Assembly: GCA_022824025.1 (NCBI GenBank)
Contig: JAJEBF010000033.1
Location: 98,036 to 162,035 of the forward strand
Length of the DNA stretch: 64,000 nt
Source: Caldilineaceae bacterium
GTDB taxonomy: Bacteria; Chloroflexota; Anaerolineae; Caldilineales; Caldilineaceae
Reading direction: 5' to 3'
Shown: piece by piece, positions 8,862 through 18,190 of the stretch
Layout of the letters: every line of letters begins with the position of its first letter
Position numbering within the stretch: position 1 is the stretch's first letter
Made by a program: the position numbers and the translations under genes
The notes under the pieces: model-generated
Database searches by the model: none
What the model was told of the DNA's origin: nothing
What the model saw: only the letters and a program-made list of their open reading frames with translations

Positions 8862-9176
8862 TCAGGAGGCCTCATAGATGACTTTGCCGTCTAGCAGGGC
8901 CGGTTTGATGACCAGGGCGTGACTATTCCTGAATCGCTCTACATCCTCTGGCGCTACCACGATCGCGTCTACGGCGGCGCCGACACCATGTAAACTCATG
9001 TATATTTGGCCCATCAGGTCAAGAGGGTCGCCCCCCTCTTTGATGATGAGCAGGTCGAGATCGCTGTTGCAGGTCATATCGCCGCGGGCGGCGGAGCCGA
9101 AAAGTATGATCTTTTCCGGGTTGGCCACTTCGACAACGCGTCGGATGACTTCCGCCAGGATTTCCTGGTTATCCAT
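8862..9176 (-). CDS. Minimal nucleotidyltransferase (MNT) domain protein
   Basis: A 104-residue protein consisting almost only of a polymerase-beta-like nucleotidyltransferase domain. The catalytic signature is complete: GSAARG near residues 26-31, then SDLDLLI with the paired aspartates, and a later VDAIVV segment for the third. MNT proteins often pair with HEPN toxins and inactivate them by AMPylation, but no HEPN gene is adjacent here, so a partner is missing or elsewhere. The start is ATG 9176; an in-frame TTG at 9182 is possible. It sits between thiolase and the FadN-like gene on the same strand. Confidence 0.8.
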   Translation of the reverse strand: MDNQEILAEVIRRVVEVANPEKIILFGSAARGDMTCNSDLDLLIIKEGGDPLDLMGQIYMSLHGVGAAVDAIVVAPEDVERFRNSHALVIKPALLDGKVIYEAS

Positions 9177-9459
9177 TTTCAAACCGTGAATGACGCGCCC
9201 CTTGCCGGACGCAGTGGATGGCAGTCACAAAATTTGCTGGCTGAACATTGCATGTTTCACCCGGCAGAATTTTCAGCGCAGGCCGGTCTCGACCTCAGTG
9301 ACCCTGCCTCATATGCAGCGAAACTGTACTCATGCAAACCAGTTGCGTTGCAAACTGCCTCTTGAATCCGTCAACCTTTCAAGCGATTCTGCCTCTTTCG
9401 ACGGAAATGAGTTGCCTTTTCGGCATTCACACATCACCGTTATGGAATCGGGCGCTCCG

Positions 9460-12030
9460 TTAGTTTCGCAGCGCCTTCCCCGTCTTCAGCATGTGCCAGA
9501 TGCGTTCGTGGCTCTTGGGATAGCCGCACAGGTGGATGAAGGCTTCCCGCTCCAGGTCGAGGAAGTATTGCTCGTCCATCCATGCGGGCTGGCTGAGCTC
9601 GCCGCCGCAGAGCACGTGGGCGAGCTGGTTGGCGATGCGCGCGTCGTGTTCGCTGATGTGGCCGGCTTCGCGGAACATGTAGATGCCTACGCGAAGGTTG
9701 GCCAGGTGATCGCGGCCGGCGGCGTAGATATTTGCGGTGACCTCTGGCGGTCTGTAGCCGTCATCGGCCATGCGGAGCGCCTCTGCCCTGGCCTCGGCGA
9801 GCAGATGATCGTAGTTCATGACGACCCGGTCACGCGGGCCCAGGAATCCCATCTGGCGGGCCTCTGCGGCCGAGGATGAAACCTTGGCGAGGGCAATGAG
9901 TTCGAAGGCTTCCTGCAGGTGGGCGGCCGGGTTGGCGTTTTGCGCATCCATGTGGGGATTAACCAGGCGCCGGACCAACTCTTTGCAGCCGCCGGCGGCG
10001 GGAATCAGGCCGACGCCGACCTCGACCTGGCCGATGTACAGCTCTGCGTGCGCGACGATGCGGTCGGCGCCCATCGCTACTTCGGCGCCGCCGCCGAGTG
10101 TCATCTGATAGGGCGCGGCGACGACAGGCTTGGGGGCGAGGCGCAACTGCTGGATCATCTGTTGCAGACCATTGATGGCGGCTTCCAACTGGTCGGTCTG
10201 CCCCCCCTGGGCCAGCGCGCCGATATACAGGAGGTTGGCGCCGGCGCTGAAGTTGCCCCCCTGGTTGCCGATCACCAGCCCGGCGGCGTCTCCGTGGAGG
10301 CGGTCGATGGCAGCGTCGGCGATTGGCGCGATCTGCATGTCGAGGGCGTTCATTTTGGTGTGGAATTCCAGCAGAAGCACGCCGTCGCCCATGTCGAGGA
10401 GGCTGGCGGAATCGTTCCCGGCAAGGGCGCCTGAGCCGCCTTTGAGCGCGGAGACGCTCACCGGCAGATCGATCTGGTCAGCGGGCTCGTAGCTCCTGCG
10501 CTGCGGGATGTAGACCGGATTCCGGACCTCAATGGCGCCTTCGCCGGTTTTCTCTTCGAGCTTGTAGAAGGAGGAATGGCCGCTGGCGAGCATGTCCAGA
10601 ACCCAATCGGCGACGGTCAGGCCCTCCTCTGTCATGCGTTCGGTTGTCTCGGCAACGCCAAGCGCGTCCCAGGTCTCGAAAGGGCCCATTTCCCAGCCGA
10701 AGCCCCATTTCATGGCGTTGTCGATATCTCTGGGGCTGTCCGCGATTTCGGGCAGGCGTTTTGAGGCGTACGCCAGCGTGCGGCTGAGCGTATGCCAGAG
10801 CAGGTCAGCGGGATCGGCGGCGTGTTCGTCATCGGCCCCGGTGGCGGCGTTTTCGGCGGCTCCATCCATGGCTGCGTCGATGGTTTCATCGATGGTTTCA
10901 TCTGTATTCTCAGCATCCTGGCCGGTTGCCCTTACCGAAGTCAGGCTACGCAGGCGTTCGGGCAAGGGCGCATTTCTGACGGCGTCGATGCTCGGCCAAC
11001 TTGAGCGGCCCGGTTGCATGTAGTCAATTTCGCCTTCGGAAGCTGCCTGCAGGTCCAGGCCCCAGAAGCTCTTTCTGCCTCTTGCGTCGACGACGGTTTT
11101 GTAGAAGCCCTGGCCGGTTTTGGCGCCGAGGAGGCCGTTCTGAAGCAGAGTCATGAGCACCTGCGTACCAAGCGGCCCGCGCAATGCGTCCCGGTCCTCG
11201 TCGTCAGGGATCAGGTCGTACAGGTTGTCGCCGACAAGCGCGGCGACGTCGATGCCGACGATGTCCAGGAGACGGAATGTGGCGGTCTTGGGCCGCCCGA
11301 GCAGGGGGCCGGTGAGGCGGTCCACCTCTTCGACGGTGTAGTCATGGGCAACGGCGAACTCCAGCAGGCTGCTAATGATATAGCTGAACATGCGGTTGCC
11401 GACGAAGTTGGGCACGTCCTTTGCGATCACGACGCCCTTGCCGAGCCTCTTTTCGGCAAACTCTTTCATGTTGGCAACGACGACAGGATCCGTGCCGGGG
11501 CCGGGAATCAGTTCCAGCAGGCGCAGGTAGCGGGGCGGATTGAAGAAGTGGGCCCCCAGGAAACGTCGCTGGAAGTCATCGCTGCGGCCGGCGCTGATGA
11601 TATGGACAGGGATTCCGGACGTGTTGGTGCTGATGACGGCGTGATCGGGAGCAACTGACTCAAGTCTGGCCATCAGTTCCTGCTTGGGGCGGGGACGCTC
11701 GACGATGGCCTCGATGATCCAGTCGCTCTTGGCGGTTGCCGTCTCCAGGTCGTCCTCGAGGTTGCCCAGCGTGATTAGCTTGGCTGCATCAGGGGTGAAC
11801 AGGCTGGCAGGTCTTGCCTGCGTCATGCGTTCGAATCCTGCCTGAACGATGCGGTTGCGGACGGTCCGGTCATGCAGGGAAAGTCCCTGGTTGCGCTCAT
11901 CGGGGGTCAGCTCGGTGGGAGCAAGGTCGAGGAGGTGGGAGGAGACGCCTGCGTTGGCCAGGTGGCCGGCGATGGCTGCGCCCATTGTACCGGCGCCGAT
12001 GACGGTGGCATGGCTGATTGTTCTACTCAT
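9460..12030 (-). CDS. fadN: 3-hydroxyacyl-CoA dehydrogenase / enoyl-CoA hydratase fusion (FadN-like)
   Basis: An 856-residue bifunctional beta-oxidation enzyme. The N-terminal NAD domain opens with GAGTMG (12-17); the dehydrogenase catalytic residues are H161 in AHFFNPP and probably E173 in LLELIPG, with the NRMF dimerisation segment at 212-215. The C-terminal third is a crotonase domain with a GNFSAGANL oxyanion-hole segment and LGGGAEVAMGADR. This domain order (dehydrogenase first) is that of Bacillus FadN rather than E. coli FadB. A linker around residues 375-410 is rich in Asp, Glu and Ala and unusually long. It works with the thiolase at 7566-8744. The 160 bp upstream hold no gene. Confidence 0.9.
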   Translation of the reverse strand: MSRTISHATVIGAGTMGAAIAGHLANAGVSSHLLDLAPTELTPDERNQGLSLHDRTVRNRIVQAGFERMTQARPASLFTPDAAKLITLGNLEDDLETATAKSDWIIEAIVERPRPKQELMARLESVAPDHAVISTNTSGIPVHIISAGRSDDFQRRFLGAHFFNPPRYLRLLELIPGPGTDPVVVANMKEFAEKRLGKGVVIAKDVPNFVGNRMFSYIISSLLEFAVAHDYTVEEVDRLTGPLLGRPKTATFRLLDIVGIDVAALVGDNLYDLIPDDEDRDALRGPLGTQVLMTLLQNGLLGAKTGQGFYKTVVDARGRKSFWGLDLQAASEGEIDYMQPGRSSWPSIDAVRNAPLPERLRSLTSVRATGQDAENTDETIDETIDAAMDGAAENAATGADDEHAADPADLLWHTLSRTLAYASKRLPEIADSPRDIDNAMKWGFGWEMGPFETWDALGVAETTERMTEEGLTVADWVLDMLASGHSSFYKLEEKTGEGAIEVRNPVYIPQRRSYEPADQIDLPVSVSALKGGSGALAGNDSASLLDMGDGVLLLEFHTKMNALDMQIAPIADAAIDRLHGDAAGLVIGNQGGNFSAGANLLYIGALAQGGQTDQLEAAINGLQQMIQQLRLAPKPVVAAPYQMTLGGGAEVAMGADRIVAHAELYIGQVEVGVGLIPAAGGCKELVRRLVNPHMDAQNANPAAHLQEAFELIALAKVSSSAAEARQMGFLGPRDRVVMNYDHLLAEARAEALRMADDGYRPPEVTANIYAAGRDHLANLRVGIYMFREAGHISEHDARIANQLAHVLCGGELSQPAWMDEQYFLDLEREAFIHLCGYPKSHERIWHMLKTGKALRN

Positions 12031-12190
12031 GGAGGCGCTCCAATCTCTTTATTGCGCTGCACCAGATGGTGGTTGCAGGTCGTGCGGTTGCGGCGTCAAT
12101 ATAACAGGTCAGGCTGGGAGGGCATCATCAATATACTGGCGATTCTGGTTGAAAGGCCATTGTATGCCGGCGCTTGCCAAAAAGATGCGC

Positions 12191-13048
12191 TCAGAACAGG
12201 CCGAAGAGCAGATCAAGCAGGTTGAAAAAGCGCAGGATCGAATAGATGACCACCACGATCAGTAGATAGCGCACCCAGCGGTTGGCGTCCTTCACAGTCA
12301 CGGCGAAACGCACTGCGGCCCAGGCGCCGATGCTCTGGCCCACGGCCATTAACGCGCCGATGCCCCAGTTGATCTCCAGCGGCGACAGGATAAAGACGAC
12401 AAAAGCGACGATATTCAGGGCCAGCACGAAGATCAGTTTGACGGCATTGGCATGAACAATTGTATAACCTACGCCGAGAACAAGCGCTGTAACGAGGAAT
12501 ACACCTACGCCTGCCTGAATGAAGCCGCCATAGATGCCGATGGCGAAGAAGAGAACGAGGACAAAGAGTTCAGGCCGCTCCTTGCGCACTTCTGATCGTT
12601 CTCGCAGCCACTTGGTTGGGTTGAAGAAGATGGTGACAAGGACGACGATCAGCATGCCGCCGATGGCCAGGTTCATGGCGTCTCTATCGAGAAGTGTGGC
12701 CACGTAGGCGCCGATGATCGCGCCGGGCATGCCTGCCAGGCTCAACCAGAGTCCGAATCGCAGGGAGTCGGCGTCGAGGATATTTTCGGCCTGCTGCTCT
12801 TCGGTCTGTCCTCCACGCAGCTGCATGCGCCCACTGCGGGCAAAAGTTGTGATGCCCACCACATTCTGAATGATTACGCCGATCCGGTTGGTTGCGTTTG
12901 CGGCCCCGGAATCGAGCCCGAGGAAGACCAGCATCGGCAAAGTCACGGCGGAGCCGCTGCCGGCGAGCGTGTTGATGATGCCTGCGACGATGCCGGCGAG
13001 AATGGCCAGGAGATACTGAAGAGGGGTTATATCCATTGCGCGGCTCAC
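12191..13048 (-). CDS. TauE/SafE family sulfite/organosulfonate exporter
   Basis: A 285-residue polytopic membrane protein of the TauE/SafE (DUF81) family, proposed to export sulfite, sulfoacetate or related anions. Two half-repeats of about four membrane helices are visible, the first beginning ILAGIVAGIINTLAGSGSAV (the family's glycine-rich start) and the second FFAIGIYGGFIQAGVGVFLV, separated by a charged loop near ERSEVRKERPE. The GTG start overlaps the stop of the upstream aminotransferase gene by four bases (GTGA), which suggests translational coupling; the ATG at 13036 is the alternative and would suit the family length equally well. Confidence 0.85.
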   Translation of the reverse strand: MSRAMDITPLQYLLAILAGIVAGIINTLAGSGSAVTLPMLVFLGLDSGAANATNRIGVIIQNVVGITTFARSGRMQLRGGQTEEQQAENILDADSLRFGLWLSLAGMPGAIIGAYVATLLDRDAMNLAIGGMLIVVLVTIFFNPTKWLRERSEVRKERPELFVLVLFFAIGIYGGFIQAGVGVFLVTALVLGVGYTIVHANAVKLIFVLALNIVAFVVFILSPLEINWGIGALMAVGQSIGAWAAVRFAVTVKDANRWVRYLLIVVVIYSILRFFNLLDLLFGLF

Positions 13049-14214
13049 AGACCCGGCACAATGCGGGCTAATCGTTCAACGGTTTTCTCCAGGTCGGTCA
13101 TCCCGGTGGCGAAGCTGAACCGCACGTAGCCTTCGCCGGCCTGGCCGAAAGCGATGCCGGGCGTGGTGGCGAGCAGCCCGTCTTCCAGCAGGATCTGGGA
13201 GATTTCGAGGCTCTTTTTGTCGGTCTGGGTGAACTGGGCGAAGAGGTAGAAGGCCCCCTCGATGGGGCTGCTGCGGATGCCCGGGATCTCGTCCAGGGCG
13301 TCGAGGAGGAAGTTTCGCCGCTGGGCATAGGATGCAACCATCTCGTGAACACAGTCCTGGGGGGCGTTGAGCGCGGCGGCGCCGGCGACCATGGAGAAGC
13401 TGGCCGCGGAGGTTACGGTCTGCGTCTGGTAGACGCGGGCAAGTTTGGCGACGGGCAGGGGGGCCGCCAGCCAGGCCAGCCGCCAGCCTGTCATGGCGTA
13501 GCTCTTGCTGAACCCGTTGACAATGATCGTGCGTTCAGCCATGCCGGGCAGGCTGGCAATTGAACGATGCGCGGCGCCGTCGTAGAGGATGTGCTCGTAG
13601 ATTTCGTCACTGAGAACGTAGAGGTCGCGGCGCTGCGCGACCGCTGCGATATCGTCTAGTTCCTCCTGGGTCAGCACTCTCCCGGTGGGGTTGCTGGGGG
13701 AACAGACCATGATCAGTTTGGTCTTTTGACTGACGTATTCTTCCAGCTGCCCGGCGCGGACACGGAAGTTGTCGGCGGCTGGGAGGGGGACGTGTACGGG
13801 GACGCCGCCGTTCAGCCGCACCATCGGCGCATAGGACACCCAGGCGGGGTCGAGGATCATGACCTCGTCGCCTTCATTGAGCGTGGAGGCCAGCGTTGTG
13901 TAGATGGCCCATTTGCCTCCGGGCGTGACCACCAGCTGGTCGGGCAGAGCCCGCACATCGTTCTCGCGCTCCAGTTTGGCGCAGATTGCTTCCAGCAGCT
14001 CCGGCTTGCCGAAGGAGGGCGGGTAGTGGGTGTCGCCGGCTGCGATGGCGTCGAAGGCTGCTTGTTGGATATGTTTGGGTGTATCGAAATCGGGTTCGCC
14101 GCCGGCCAGGTTGATAACGTCCAGGCCTTGCGCGGCCAGTTCGCGGCCTTTTTGCATCATTAGCGTTGTCGGGCTGCCGGGGACAGATTCGACGAGTCGA
14201 GAGAGCGGTTTCAT
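13045..14214 (-). CDS. Class I/II pyridoxal-phosphate aminotransferase (AspC-like)
   Basis: A 389-residue PLP-dependent aminotransferase of fold type I, similar to bacterial aspartate aminotransferases of subgroup Ib. The N-terminal NLAGGEPDFDTP is the family signature, CSPSNPTG contains the substrate-binding Asn, and NGFSKSYAMTGWRLAW carries the PLP lysine. The arginine that binds the substrate carboxylate is probably in YVRFSFA near the C terminus. The following TauE/SafE gene overlaps its stop codon, so the two may be co-expressed; taurine or other sulfonated amino acids are a possible link but this is speculative. Confidence 0.9.
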   Translation of the reverse strand: MKPLSRLVESVPGSPTTLMMQKGRELAAQGLDVINLAGGEPDFDTPKHIQQAAFDAIAAGDTHYPPSFGKPELLEAICAKLERENDVRALPDQLVVTPGGKWAIYTTLASTLNEGDEVMILDPAWVSYAPMVRLNGGVPVHVPLPAADNFRVRAGQLEEYVSQKTKLIMVCSPSNPTGRVLTQEELDDIAAVAQRRDLYVLSDEIYEHILYDGAAHRSIASLPGMAERTIIVNGFSKSYAMTGWRLAWLAAPLPVAKLARVYQTQTVTSAASFSMVAGAAALNAPQDCVHEMVASYAQRRNFLLDALDEIPGIRSSPIEGAFYLFAQFTQTDKKSLEISQILLEDGLLATTPGIAFGQAGEGYVRFSFATGMTDLEKTVERLARIVPGL

Positions 14215-14269
14215 CAGGATTCACCTGCCTGGTGTGGTATACTTGCGCCAGATGGGAAAGGAGACATCT

Positions 14270-14590
14270 ATGGAAATCGAACAGTATTTCAACTTTCTAA
14301 GTGACGATGACATCCGCATCGCCGGAACCCGCGTGGGCATAGAGACGGTGCTCTATGATTACATCTACTGCAGCCGGACTGCGGAACAGATCGCGGACAC
14401 CTACCCCTCCATCAGTCTGGAGCAGGTTTACGCGACGATTCTGTACTATCTGCAGAATCGAGAGAAGGTCGAAGCGTACATCGTAGACTGGATTGAACAT
14501 GGCGAATGGATGCGCCGCGAGCAAGCCAAGAATCCTTCTCCCGTAACATTGCGACTCCGTCGACTCGCCGCTAAACTTGACGGTTCGTGA
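14270..14590 (+). CDS. DUF433 domain protein (antitoxin-like)
   Basis: A 106-residue protein with a DUF433 domain: the segment IRIAGTRVGIETVLYDYI followed by the helical SLEQVYATILYYLQN is typical. DUF433 proteins have a winged-helix-like fold and usually precede PIN-like DUF5615 genes, acting as presumed antitoxins and autoregulators. The ATG at 14270 is preceded by AAAGGAG. A TATACT at 14238-14243 could be a -10 element, but no -35 is at the right distance. The next gene overlaps by four bases, so the pair is surely coexpressed. Confidence 0.85.
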   Translation: MEIEQYFNFLSDDDIRIAGTRVGIETVLYDYIYCSRTAEQIADTYPSISLEQVYATILYYLQNREKVEAYIVDWIEHGEWMRREQAKNPSPVTLRLRRLAAKLDGS

Positions 14591-14955
14591 TTCCCTATCG
14601 TTATCTTCTTGACGAAAACGTTAATCCGATCCTGCGCCAGGCGCTCCTTCAAATGGAGCCTGCGATTTCCGTATGGCGTGTGGGTGATCCCGGCGTCCCC
14701 GGAAGCGGTACGCCCGACCCGGTTATTCTGGAGTGGTGCGCAGACCAGGCGTTTTCCCTGGTCACGAACAACCGACGATCGATGCCCGGCCATCTGCGCG
14801 ATTTCATTGCCAGGGGTCGGACGGCGCCTGCGATTTTTGTGCTGAACCCTAACCTGTCCATGGGCCAGACAGCCACAGAACTTCACCTCATCTGGGCAGC
14901 CGCCGAGCCTTACGAATATGAGAACAAGATTAACTTCATGCCAGTCGTTACGTAA
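14587..14955 (+). CDS. DUF5615 family PIN-like protein (toxin-like)
   Basis: A 122-residue protein of the DUF5615 PIN-like family, putative ribonucleases. The N-terminal YRYLLDENVNPILRQAL carries the first acidic residues and DPVILEWCADQAFSLVTNN the second, matching the reduced PIN active site. The start is a GTG that overlaps the stop of the DUF433 gene (GTGA), a typical coupling in toxin-antitoxin operons. Function as a toxin is inferred from the family and arrangement only; it could equally be a housekeeping nuclease that has lost toxicity. Confidence 0.83.
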   Translation: MIPYRYLLDENVNPILRQALLQMEPAISVWRVGDPGVPGSGTPDPVILEWCADQAFSLVTNNRRSMPGHLRDFIARGRTAPAIFVLNPNLSMGQTATELHLIWAAAEPYEYENKINFMPVVT

Positions 14956-14973
14956 ACTTCGCCCTGCTTTCCA

Positions 14974-16167
14974 CTACTTCAGAACGTCGGCAATCGCCTC
15001 GCAGAGGTAGTCCATGTTGTCTCCGGTCATACCTGCGACGTTGATGCGTCCTGAGCCAACGATGTAGACGGAGTGGCGCTCGCTTAGCGCCTGCACCTGT
15101 TCCGGGGTCAGGCCGCTATAGCTGAACATGCCTCGCTGGCCCGCGATGAACGAAAAGTCGCGCCCGGCGCCCTGTTCGTCGAGCGTTTCGACGAACAGGT
15201 GGCGCATGTCGTTGATGCGGTTGCGCATATCGGCCAGCTCAGCTTCCCAGCGCTGACGCAGGCCGGGATCGCCCAGGATTTCGGCCACAATCTGGCCTCC
15301 GTGGGCAGGGGGATTTGAGTAGTTTGTGCGCACGCAGATCTTCAGATGGCTGTTGGCCGCTTCTGCCGCCTCCGAATTGGCGGCCACAAGGGTCAACGCC
15401 CCGACTCGCTCGTTGTACAGACCGAAATTCTTGGAATAAGAAGTGGCGACCAGGAACTCCTGGCAGTGGTCGGCGACGATTCTGACGCCGGTCGCGTCCT
15501 GTTCGAGGCCGTCCCCGAAGCCCTGGTAGGCGAAATCGAGGAGCGGGAGGATGCCGCGCCGGGCGCATGCAGCGGCGATCGTTTGCCATTGCTGCGAAGA
15601 GAGATCGGCGCCGGTGGGGTTGTGGCAACAGCCGTGGAGCAGGAGGACATCCCCGGATGGGATGTTCTCGAGCGCGGCCACCATGGAGTCGAAGGCGACG
15701 CCGTTGCTGGCGGGCTCAAAGTAGGGATAGGACTGCACCTGCAGGGCAGCGGCGCCAAAGACATTGGGGTGATTCGGCCAGGTCGGGTCACTCAGCCAGA
15801 CGGAGGCCTGGGGGGAGATACGACGCACAAAATCGGCGGCGATGCGCAGCGCGCCGGTGCCGCCCGGTGTCTGGACGGTGGTGGCGCGCCGGTCGGTGAG
15901 AATGGGGTGGTCGCAGCCGAACACGATTTGCTGGCTCAGCGACGCGTATGCGGCGAGGCCGTCAATTGGGAGATAGCTCTTTGTCGCCTCGGAGCTCAGG
16001 AGCCGCTGTTCGGCCTCTTTTACGGTGGCCAGCACAGGAGTCTGGCCGCCGCTGTCTTTGTAGACGCCGACACCCAGGTTGACCTTATTTGGATTGGGGT
16101 CCTGTTGAAATGCTGCGGTCAGGCCCAGAATGGAGTCTTCCGGGGCAGGGTTGATCCGTTCGAACAT
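14974..16167 (-). CDS. Aromatic/aspartate aminotransferase (class Ia, TyrB/AspC type)
   Basis: A 397-residue aminotransferase of subgroup Ia, the group of E. coli AspC and TyrB, distinct from the one at 13045. The start MFERINPAPEDSILGLTAAF and VNLGVGVYKDSGGQTPVL are diagnostic. The PLP lysine lies in ATSYSKNFGLYNERVG and the PLP-phosphate and substrate region in LLHGCCHNPTGADLS. It converts aspartate, glutamate or aromatic amino acids to 2-oxo acids. It is convergent with the DUF433/DUF5615 pair, 18 bp apart. No linked biosynthetic genes point to a specific substrate. Confidence 0.92.
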   Translation of the reverse strand: MFERINPAPEDSILGLTAAFQQDPNPNKVNLGVGVYKDSGGQTPVLATVKEAEQRLLSSEATKSYLPIDGLAAYASLSQQIVFGCDHPILTDRRATTVQTPGGTGALRIAADFVRRISPQASVWLSDPTWPNHPNVFGAAALQVQSYPYFEPASNGVAFDSMVAALENIPSGDVLLLHGCCHNPTGADLSSQQWQTIAAACARRGILPLLDFAYQGFGDGLEQDATGVRIVADHCQEFLVATSYSKNFGLYNERVGALTLVAANSEAAEAANSHLKICVRTNYSNPPAHGGQIVAEILGDPGLRQRWEAELADMRNRINDMRHLFVETLDEQGAGRDFSFIAGQRGMFSYSGLTPEQVQALSERHSVYIVGSGRINVAGMTGDNMDYLCEAIADVLK

Positions 16168-16247
16168 TACCTTTACCTCGATTACAGGCTTCTTGCGTGC
16201 AGGGCAGCGGAACTCCTGGATATCGGGTTCGCTGCCGTCAGGATTCC

Positions 16248-17969
16248 TTAATCTTCAACAAACAGGTCGACAAAGCTGAAGGCCTCGACATCGACAAGGC
16301 CCCGGTCAGTCAGTTTCAACTTTGGGATCACTTCCAGGCCCATGAAACTCATGGCCATGAGCGGGTCGCGCATCGTTGACCCGAATTCATGGGCCGCGTC
16401 GAGCAGGGAGTCGTAGCGGCTGCGCACATCGGCGAGGGGCAGGTCGCTCATGAGCCCGGCTACCGCGAGGGGCAGGGCTGCGAGGGTCTCCCGCCCTTCG
16501 GAGACGGCCAGACCGCCTCCCATCTCGGCGACTGCGTGGGCGGCCGTGGTCATGGACTCGTCGTCGGCTCCGATGATGACCAGATTGTGGTGGTCGTGGG
16601 CGACTGTTCCGGCGATGGCCCCGCGGCGGAGCCCGAATCCCTGAATGAATCCCAGCCCGATTGACCCGCTCGCCGTGTGCCGGTCGACCACGGCGATTTT
16701 CAAGATGTCTCGCGCCGGGTCGGCCACAGCGTGTCCACTTTCGATTCGGGCGTCAAGTATACGCTCTTCGGTCAGGACCTGGTTTTCCAGAGAGCCAATC
16801 ACGCGCATGCGGACGCCGGCAGCCGGGATGCGCAGTTCGAAGCGATCCCACGCCACCTTGACGGAGGATGAGACGGCAGGGGGCACAGTTGGGATGGCAA
16901 GGCTATCGCCATTCAGGAGGCGGCCATTTTCGGCCCACAGCCGGCCGCCGGCGTAGACTTGCGCCGCGTCCGGCGCATGCAGATCTTCGAAGATCATCAG
17001 GTCGGCGCGTCGTCCGGGAGCGATGGCCCCGCGGTCGTGCAGACGGAACCATTCGGCGGTGTTCAGGGTGGCCATCCGGAAGGCGGCCACCGGTTCGATC
17101 CCGTAGGCGATGGACTCCCGCACGATATCATCAATGCTCCCCTGGGTCAGAAGGTCGGAGGGGATGCGGTCGTCGGTGCAGAAGCAGAGGCGGCGGTTAT
17201 TGCGCTCGTTGACGAGCGGCAACAGGGCCAGGAGATTGTGGGCGTTGGTCGCCTCTCGAATCAGGACATAGAGGCCGCGGGCAAGTTTTTCTGCGGCTTC
17301 GGCGACGGTTGCGCATTCGTGATCACTGCCGGCCCCCGCGGCCGCGTAGGCGTTGAGCGGTTGTCCCGTGAGCCCGGGGGCGTGGCCGTCTCGGGGCCGA
17401 CCGCTGAATGCCGTGATTTTGGCGAGCACTTCAGGGTCGCCTTGAATTGTGCCGGGAAAGTTCATCAACTCTGCGAGCCCGTGGACGGTTCCCTCTTCGA
17501 CGAGAAGGGACAGGTCCGCGGCATCAAGAACGGCGCCGCTGGTTTCCATGTGGGTGGCGGGCACGGCGGAGGGGGCCATCAGCACGACTTGCAGGGGCAG
17601 ATTGCGGCTGCATTCGGCCATGAAACGGACGCCGTCCACGCCGGCGACATTGGCGATTTCGTGGGGGTCTGCCGCAACGGTGGTGACGCCGCGCGGCACG
17701 ACAGCGGCGGCGAACTGGGCAGGCAGGCAGAGGCTGCTCTCGATGTGTACGTGCGCGTCGATCAGGCCTGGCGCGATGAAGGCGCCCTGCAGGTCTACCT
17801 CTTCCGCGGCGGCGTAGCCGGGGCCGACGCCCGCGATGCGGCCGCCGGACAGGGCCACATCGGCGTCTTCGATATCGCCGGAGAATACGTTTACGATGCG
17901 TCCGTTGCGCAAAGCCAAGTCGGCAGGCCGGTCGCCGCGAGCGACCGCAAGCAGCGTGCGACTGTGCAT
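16248..17969 (-). CDS. ade: Adenine deaminase
   Basis: A 573-residue adenine deaminase of the Ade/YerA type, converting adenine to hypoxanthine in purine salvage. The amidohydrolase metal motif is DAHVHIESS (71-79, H73 and H75), which with the following ADPHEIANV (typical of Ade) and the C-terminal GSTMRDPLMAMSFMGL identifies the family. The frame is open to 18140, but ATG 17969 gives the usual family length and has AAAGGA upstream. The neighbour, divergently transcribed, is a PfkB-family sugar kinase, so nucleoside or ribose salvage is a plausible shared theme. Confidence 0.93.
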   Translation of the reverse strand: MHSRTLLAVARGDRPADLALRNGRIVNVFSGDIEDADVALSGGRIAGVGPGYAAAEEVDLQGAFIAPGLIDAHVHIESSLCLPAQFAAAVVPRGVTTVAADPHEIANVAGVDGVRFMAECSRNLPLQVVLMAPSAVPATHMETSGAVLDAADLSLLVEEGTVHGLAELMNFPGTIQGDPEVLAKITAFSGRPRDGHAPGLTGQPLNAYAAAGAGSDHECATVAEAAEKLARGLYVLIREATNAHNLLALLPLVNERNNRRLCFCTDDRIPSDLLTQGSIDDIVRESIAYGIEPVAAFRMATLNTAEWFRLHDRGAIAPGRRADLMIFEDLHAPDAAQVYAGGRLWAENGRLLNGDSLAIPTVPPAVSSSVKVAWDRFELRIPAAGVRMRVIGSLENQVLTEERILDARIESGHAVADPARDILKIAVVDRHTASGSIGLGFIQGFGLRRGAIAGTVAHDHHNLVIIGADDESMTTAAHAVAEMGGGLAVSEGRETLAALPLAVAGLMSDLPLADVRSRYDSLLDAAHEFGSTMRDPLMAMSFMGLEVIPKLKLTDRGLVDVEAFSFVDLFVED

Positions 17970-18048
17970 GGTCCATTCCTTTGCAGTGCTGAACCGCTGG
18001 TTCACGTGCAGCGAAGCCCCTGTGTCCGGAACCCAAGGGCACGCTGGC

Positions 18049-18057
18049 ATTATAGCA
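18049..18057 (-). promoter_or_regulatory. Extended -10 promoter candidate for ade
   Basis: On the minus strand TGCTATAAT matches the extended -10 (TGnTATAAT) exactly. No good -35 is seen, which is normal for extended -10 promoters. The start of transcription would fall near 18042, giving a leader of about 73 bases before the ade ATG. Confidence 0.45.
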
Positions 18058-18190
18058 CAGGAAGTAGTGATTGAGGTCTCTTTTGGGCGGTGATTTCTGA
18101 ATGGAGGCTTCCGGGCACGCGGCGCGGGCGATGGCGGCAAAGTGCATACGCGCCATCCGCAGGCGGGTCAGTTGCCGGAAATAGCTTGTG

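Noticed and set aside
11815..11845. A GTTCGAATCC stretch resembling a tRNA T-arm.
   Set aside because: It lies inside the FadN-like reading frame, and no acceptor or anticodon stem can be formed around it.
9460..12030. Long plus-strand open frames (for example 9919-10434, 11014-11658) opposite the FadN-like gene.
   Set aside because: They are antisense shadows of a high-GC gene, with no family similarity; the minus-strand protein is a complete enzyme.
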